Source of the DNA: Streptomyces sp. H27-C3
GTDB lineage: Bacteria; Actinomycetota; Actinomycetes; Streptomycetales; Streptomycetaceae
Reading direction: 5' to 3'
Length of the DNA stretch: 64,000 bases
NCBI RefSeq assembly: GCF_030063415.1
Contig: NZ_JASITA010000003.1
Location: forward strand, 151,600 to 215,599
Numbering within the stretch: the first letter of the stretch is position 1; the number at the start of each line of letters is the position of its first letter. Under the pieces are notes generated by a model, which saw only the letters and a program-made list of their open reading frames with translations, did no database searches and was not told where the DNA came from. This document shows, piece after piece, positions 61,201 to 64,000 of the stretch. Both the position numbers and the translations under genes were made by a program.

Positions 61201-61912
61201 CCCCGCCGAGAACGAGGAACTGCCCGAGGATCCCCAGGACCCGCGCAATCTACCGAGGCCCTTCGACCGGGCCGAGCAGGAGAAGCGGCTCAGGGCAGCC
61301 GAACGGGCGTATCAGCAGCTCGGGAAGGTGAACCCGCTGGCTCTTGAGGAGTTCGCGGCGCTGGAGGAACGGCACAAGTTCCTCTCCGAGCAGCTTGAAG
61401 ACCTGAAGAAGACACGGATCGACCTGATGCAGGTGATCAAGGAGGTCGACGAGCGGGTCGAGCAGGTGTTCAGCGAGGCGTTCCGGGACACGGCACGGGA
61501 GTTCGAAGGGGTCTTCTCGCGGCTCTTCCCGGGCGGCGAGGGACGGCTGATCCTGACAGATCCCGACAACATGCTCACCACGGGCGTGGACGTCGAGGCA
61601 CGGCCGCCCGGCAAGAAGGTCAAGCGGCTGTCGCTGCTCTCCGGAGGGGAGCGTTCCCTGACGGCCATCGGGATGCTGGTGGCGATCTTCAAGGCCAGGC
61701 CGAGCCCGTTCTATGTGATGGACGAGGTCGAGGCGGCGCTCGACGACACCAATCTGCAGCGGCTGATCCGGATCATGGAGGAGCTCCAGGAGAGTTCCCA
61801 GCTGATCGTGATCACTCACCAGAAGCGGACGATGGAGGTGGCCGACGCGCTGTACGGGGTCTCCATGCAGGGGGACGGCGTCTCCAAGGTCATCAGCCAG
61901 CGGCTTCACTGA
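58295..61912 (+). CDS. smc: Chromosome segregation protein SMC
   Basis: 1205 aa from GTG 58295. N-terminal head with Walker A [21 protein letters not shown], first coiled coil to about residue 500, hinge at about 500-670 ([33 protein letters not shown]), second coiled coil, and a C-terminal head with signature [17 protein letters not shown] and Walker B [13 protein letters not shown]. The hinge carries a Gly/Asp-rich insert (about residues 582-605). It condenses chromosomes with ScpAB. TAGAGT at 58281 lies 8 nt before the GTG and may be the -10. Confidence 0.97.
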   Translation: [1205 protein letters not shown]

Positions 61913-61924
61913 AGGCTCTTCATG

Positions 61925-62061
61925 ACTTGAACACAACTCGCCTCAGTGTGGCGTGACTCTCGGAAAGACCCCCTTCCATCTTCGAAACTTGAAGACATAG
62001 TCTCTGCAACGTTGTTTTTACCTTCAAGTGGTGGGCGGTCTGACGTTGTACGCCACTTGAA
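61925..62061. promoter_or_regulatory. Cluster of ACTTGAA motifs in the glcP upstream region
   Basis: ACTTGAA occurs at 61925-61931, 61987-61993 and 62055-62061, and inverted (TTCAAGT) at 62023-62029. The middle two form an 8-bp inverted repeat (ACTTGAAG...CTTCAAGT, 61987-61994 and 62022-62029) around an AT-rich stretch that could hold the promoter. Confidence 0.45.
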
Positions 62062-62110
62062 CTGCTTGCCCCCCCACGTCAGGCAACGCGGCCAGGCCCC
62101 AGGAGTTCAT

Positions 62111-63529
62111 GTGACCAGCACAGCGCAACCACCGGCTTCCGGAGCCCGTAACGCCCACCCGGACCACCTCGGGCACATCATCTTCATCACGGCGGCAGCC
62201 GCGATGGGCGGCTTCCTGTTCGGATACGACAGCTCGGTGATCAACGGCGCGGTCGAAGGCATCCGCGGCAAGTACGACGTCGGATCCGCCACCCTCGCCC
62301 AGGTCATCGCCATCGCCCTGATCGGCTGCGCCATCGGCGCGGCCGCCGCGGGCCGGATCGCCGACCGTATCGGCCGCATCTACGTGATGCGGATCGCCGC
62401 CGCGCTGTTCACGATCAGCGCGGTGGGCTCCGCGCTGCCGTTCGCCCTCTGGGACCTCGCCATCTGGCGGGTGCTCGGCGGCATCGCCATCGGCATGGCC
62501 TCGGTCATCGGCCCCGCCTATATCGCGGAGGTCGCCCCGCCCGCGTACCGCGGCCGTCTCGGCTCCTTCCAGCAGGGCGCGATCGTCCTCGGCATCGCCG
62601 TCTCGCAGCTCGTCAACTGGGCCATCCTCAACTGGGCCGACGGCGACCAGCGCGGCAAGGTGCTCGGCATCGAGGCCTGGCAGGTCATGCTCGGCGTGAT
62701 GGTCGTCCCGGCCGTCATCTACGGCATGCTCTCCTTCGCGATCCCCGAGTCCCCGCGCTTCCTGATCTCCGTGGGCAAGACCGGCCGGGCCAGGGCGATC
62801 CTGGCCGACGTCGAGGGCAAGAACGTCGACCTCGACGCCCGCGTCGCCGAGATCGAGCACGCGATGCACAGCGAGCACAAGTCCACCTTCAAGGACCTGC
62901 TCGGCAGCCGCTTCGGATTCCTGCCGATCGTCTGGGTGGGTATCGGCCTGTCGGTCTTCCAGCAGCTCGTCGGTATCAACGTCGCCTTCTACTACTCCGC
63001 GACGCTGTGGCAGTCGGTGGGCATCGACCCGAGCGAATCGTTCTTCTACTCGTTCACCACATCGATCATCAACATCATCGGCACCGTGATCGCGATGCTG
63101 TTCGTCGACCGGATCGGCCGCAGGCCACTCGCGCTCATCGGCTCGACCGGTATGGCGATCGCCCTCGCCTTCGAGGCCTGGGCCTTCTCCGCCGACCTGG
63201 TCGACGGCAAGTTGCCGCACACCCAGGGCATCGTCGCGCTGATCGCGGCCCACACCTTCGTGCTCTTCTTCGCCCTCTCGTGGGGCGTGGTGGTCTGGGT
63301 CTTCCTCGGCGAGATGTTCCCCAACCGGCTGCGCGCCGCCGCGCTGGGTGTCGCCGCGTCCGCGCAGTGGATCGCCAACTGGGCCATCACGGCGAGCTTC
63401 CCGAGCCTGGCCGACTGGAACCTCTCCGGGACGTACGTCATCTACACGTTCTTCGCGGTGCTCTCGATCCCCTTCGTGCTCAAATTCGTGAAGGAGACCA
63501 AGGGCAAAACGCTGGAGGAAATGGGCTGA
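62111..63529 (+). CDS. glcP: Major facilitator sugar:proton symporter (glucose permease)
   Basis: 472 aa from GTG 62111, with AGGAG 6 nt upstream. Twelve predicted membrane helices with all sugar-porter motifs: GFLFGYDSSVINGA, GRIADRIGRIYVM, PAYRGRLGS, PESPRFLI, QQLVGINVAFYYS (sugar site), DRIGRRPLALIGSTG and the C-terminal ETKGKTLEEM. Its position after smc matches S. coelicolor glcP1, the main glucose transporter; that link is from memory. Repeated ACTTGAA motifs upstream suggest sugar-dependent control. Confidence 0.93.
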   Translation: MTSTAQPPASGARNAHPDHLGHIIFITAAAAMGGFLFGYDSSVINGAVEGIRGKYDVGSATLAQVIAIALIGCAIGAAAAGRIADRIGRIYVMRIAAALFTISAVGSALPFALWDLAIWRVLGGIAIGMASVIGPAYIAEVAPPAYRGRLGSFQQGAIVLGIAVSQLVNWAILNWADGDQRGKVLGIEAWQVMLGVMVVPAVIYGMLSFAIPESPRFLISVGKTGRARAILADVEGKNVDLDARVAEIEHAMHSEHKSTFKDLLGSRFGFLPIVWVGIGLSVFQQLVGINVAFYYSATLWQSVGIDPSESFFYSFTTSIINIIGTVIAMLFVDRIGRRPLALIGSTGMAIALAFEAWAFSADLVDGKLPHTQGIVALIAAHTFVLFFALSWGVVVWVFLGEMFPNRLRAAALGVAASAQWIANWAITASFPSLADWNLSGTYVIYTFFAVLSIPFVLKFVKETKGKTLEEMG

Positions 63530-63552
63530 CGCGCCCTCGCCCAGTTCTGTCG

Positions 63553-63591
63553 CGTACTGCCCCGGCTCAGCTCTTGAGCCGGGGCAGTACG
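63553..63591. terminator. Bidirectional terminator between glcP and the LLM gene
   Basis: A perfect 17-bp stem (63553-63569 with 63575-63591) and 5-nt loop; it overlaps the last codons of the minus-strand gene. Confidence 0.75.
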
Positions 63592-64000
63592 TCTTCACAG
63601 AGCAGATGCAGGCTGCGCCAGCCCTCGTCGACCGGCATGCCCCCGCACAGCGGATGCAGGACCAGGCTCGCCGTGTCGCCGCCGCCCTCCGCCAGCGCCA
63701 CACACGCGTCGGGCGTGAGCACCCGGTACACGCCCTCGTCGCGCAGCTCGTCGACGGTCGTGGCGGTGGACCGCACCGCGGATCGGATGCCCTTCGACTG
63801 CCAGGAGGCGTACGTCCGCGCCTCGTGCAGGAAGTGCTCGCCGTACTGGGCCCAGGTGTGGTCCGGGTCCCGCGAGATGTGCAGCAGCGCGGTCTCGGCC
63901 GCGGGCATCATGCAGAAACCCTCGGTCCGGTACTCCGCGCGCCGCGCCTGGTAGTACGCCTCAAGCTCAGGCAGATGCGCGCTCGGGAAGAACGGCAGCC
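63567..64000 (-). CDS. Luciferase-like (LLM-class) monooxygenase, C-terminal part (runs off window)
   Basis: About 144 C-terminal residues in a frame open to the window edge (LPFFPSAHLPELEAYYQARRA, then CMMPAAETALLHISRDPDHTWAQYG and ASLVLHPLCGGMPVDEGW, ending DVLPRLKS). The family is flavin- or F420-dependent TIM-barrel oxidoreductases. The exact subfamily cannot be set without the N-terminal half. Confidence 0.8.
   Translation of the reverse strand, partial: LPFFPSAHLPELEAYYQARRAEYRTEGFCMMPAAETALLHISRDPDHTWAQYGEHFLHEARTYASWQSKGIRSAVRSTATTVDELRDEGVYRVLTPDACVALAEGGGDTASLVLHPLCGGMPVDEGWRSLHLLCEDVLPRLKS

Noticed and set aside
62024..63703. 559-codon minus-strand ORF opposite glcP
   Set aside because: Asp/Gly/Arg/His-rich antisense shadow of a membrane transporter gene.

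Overview
The window is a GC-rich actinobacterial chromosome segment. The gene content, codon bias and gene order point firmly to Streptomyces. From memory, the order matches the stretch of the S. coelicolor chromosome from the second urease locus (about SCO5526) to smc and glcP1 (about SCO5577/5578). The locus tags are recalled, not looked up. The window holds about 58 protein genes, five tRNA genes, two decayed genes and many strong hairpin terminators.

Region by region. 1-2.9 kb: the 3' end of a divergent urease alpha subunit, agmatine deiminase and a TetR regulator. 3.0-3.3 kb: a frameshifted relic of a secreted beta-propeller protein. 3.3-5.2 kb: citramalate synthase behind an attenuator-like leader. 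5.3-10.5 kb: accessory genes (VOC protein, membrane protein with a Gly-rich tail, an XRE/DUF5753 relic carrying a 154-bp inverted-repeat element, an anti-sigma-like ATPase, YceI, a small membrane protein, a secreted M15-like peptidase) and Streptomyces intergenic repeats. 10.5-15 kb: a Tat-exported PL8 lyase, then acyl-CoA carboxylase beta (AccB type) and epsilon subunits. 15-25.6 kb: two tandem conservons, each a CvnA sensor kinase, CvnB roadblock protein, CvnC DUF742 protein and CvnD GTPase. 26-30.2 kb: a small repeat protein, an FAH-family hydrolase, gltX, a HAD phosphatase and a tRNA-Gln/Glu cluster. 30.2-34.9 kb: a MEDS/ATPase protein, ndgR divergent from leuCD, a small conserved protein and HU with a histone-like tail. 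35-41.9 kb: housekeeping genes (cofC, plsC, gpsA, ddl, a DUF3515 lipoprotein, a RAM-only Lrp protein, thiL, thiD). 41.9-46.2 kb: a SARP/AfsR-like regulator plus FAD monooxygenase, apparently inserted between thiD and rpmB. 46.3-62 kb: rpmB, a DhaL protein, recG, rsmD, coaD, a DivIVA-like protein, DUF177, rpmF, rnc, mutM, a CAP protein, acyP, a small coiled-coil protein and smc. 62-64 kb: the glucose permease gene glcP and the 3' part of a luciferase-like monooxygenase.

Several genes work together. CimA and LeuCD can feed the citramalate route to isoleucine as well as leucine, and NdgR is placed to control leuCD. GltX lies beside tRNA-Glu and tRNA-Gln genes, which fits an organism that charges both with one enzyme and then amidates Glu-tRNA-Gln. 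Four genes (the Gly-tail membrane protein, accB, thiD, acyP) carry a TANNNT box 6-7 nt before the start codon and no Shine-Dalgarno, so they are candidates for leaderless mRNAs. No complete insertion sequence, prophage, CRISPR array or biosynthetic cluster is visible. The leads I rate highest are the flap-altered urease-like UreC beside agmatine deiminase, the uneven divergence of the twin conservons, and the small NPRRT-repeat protein.
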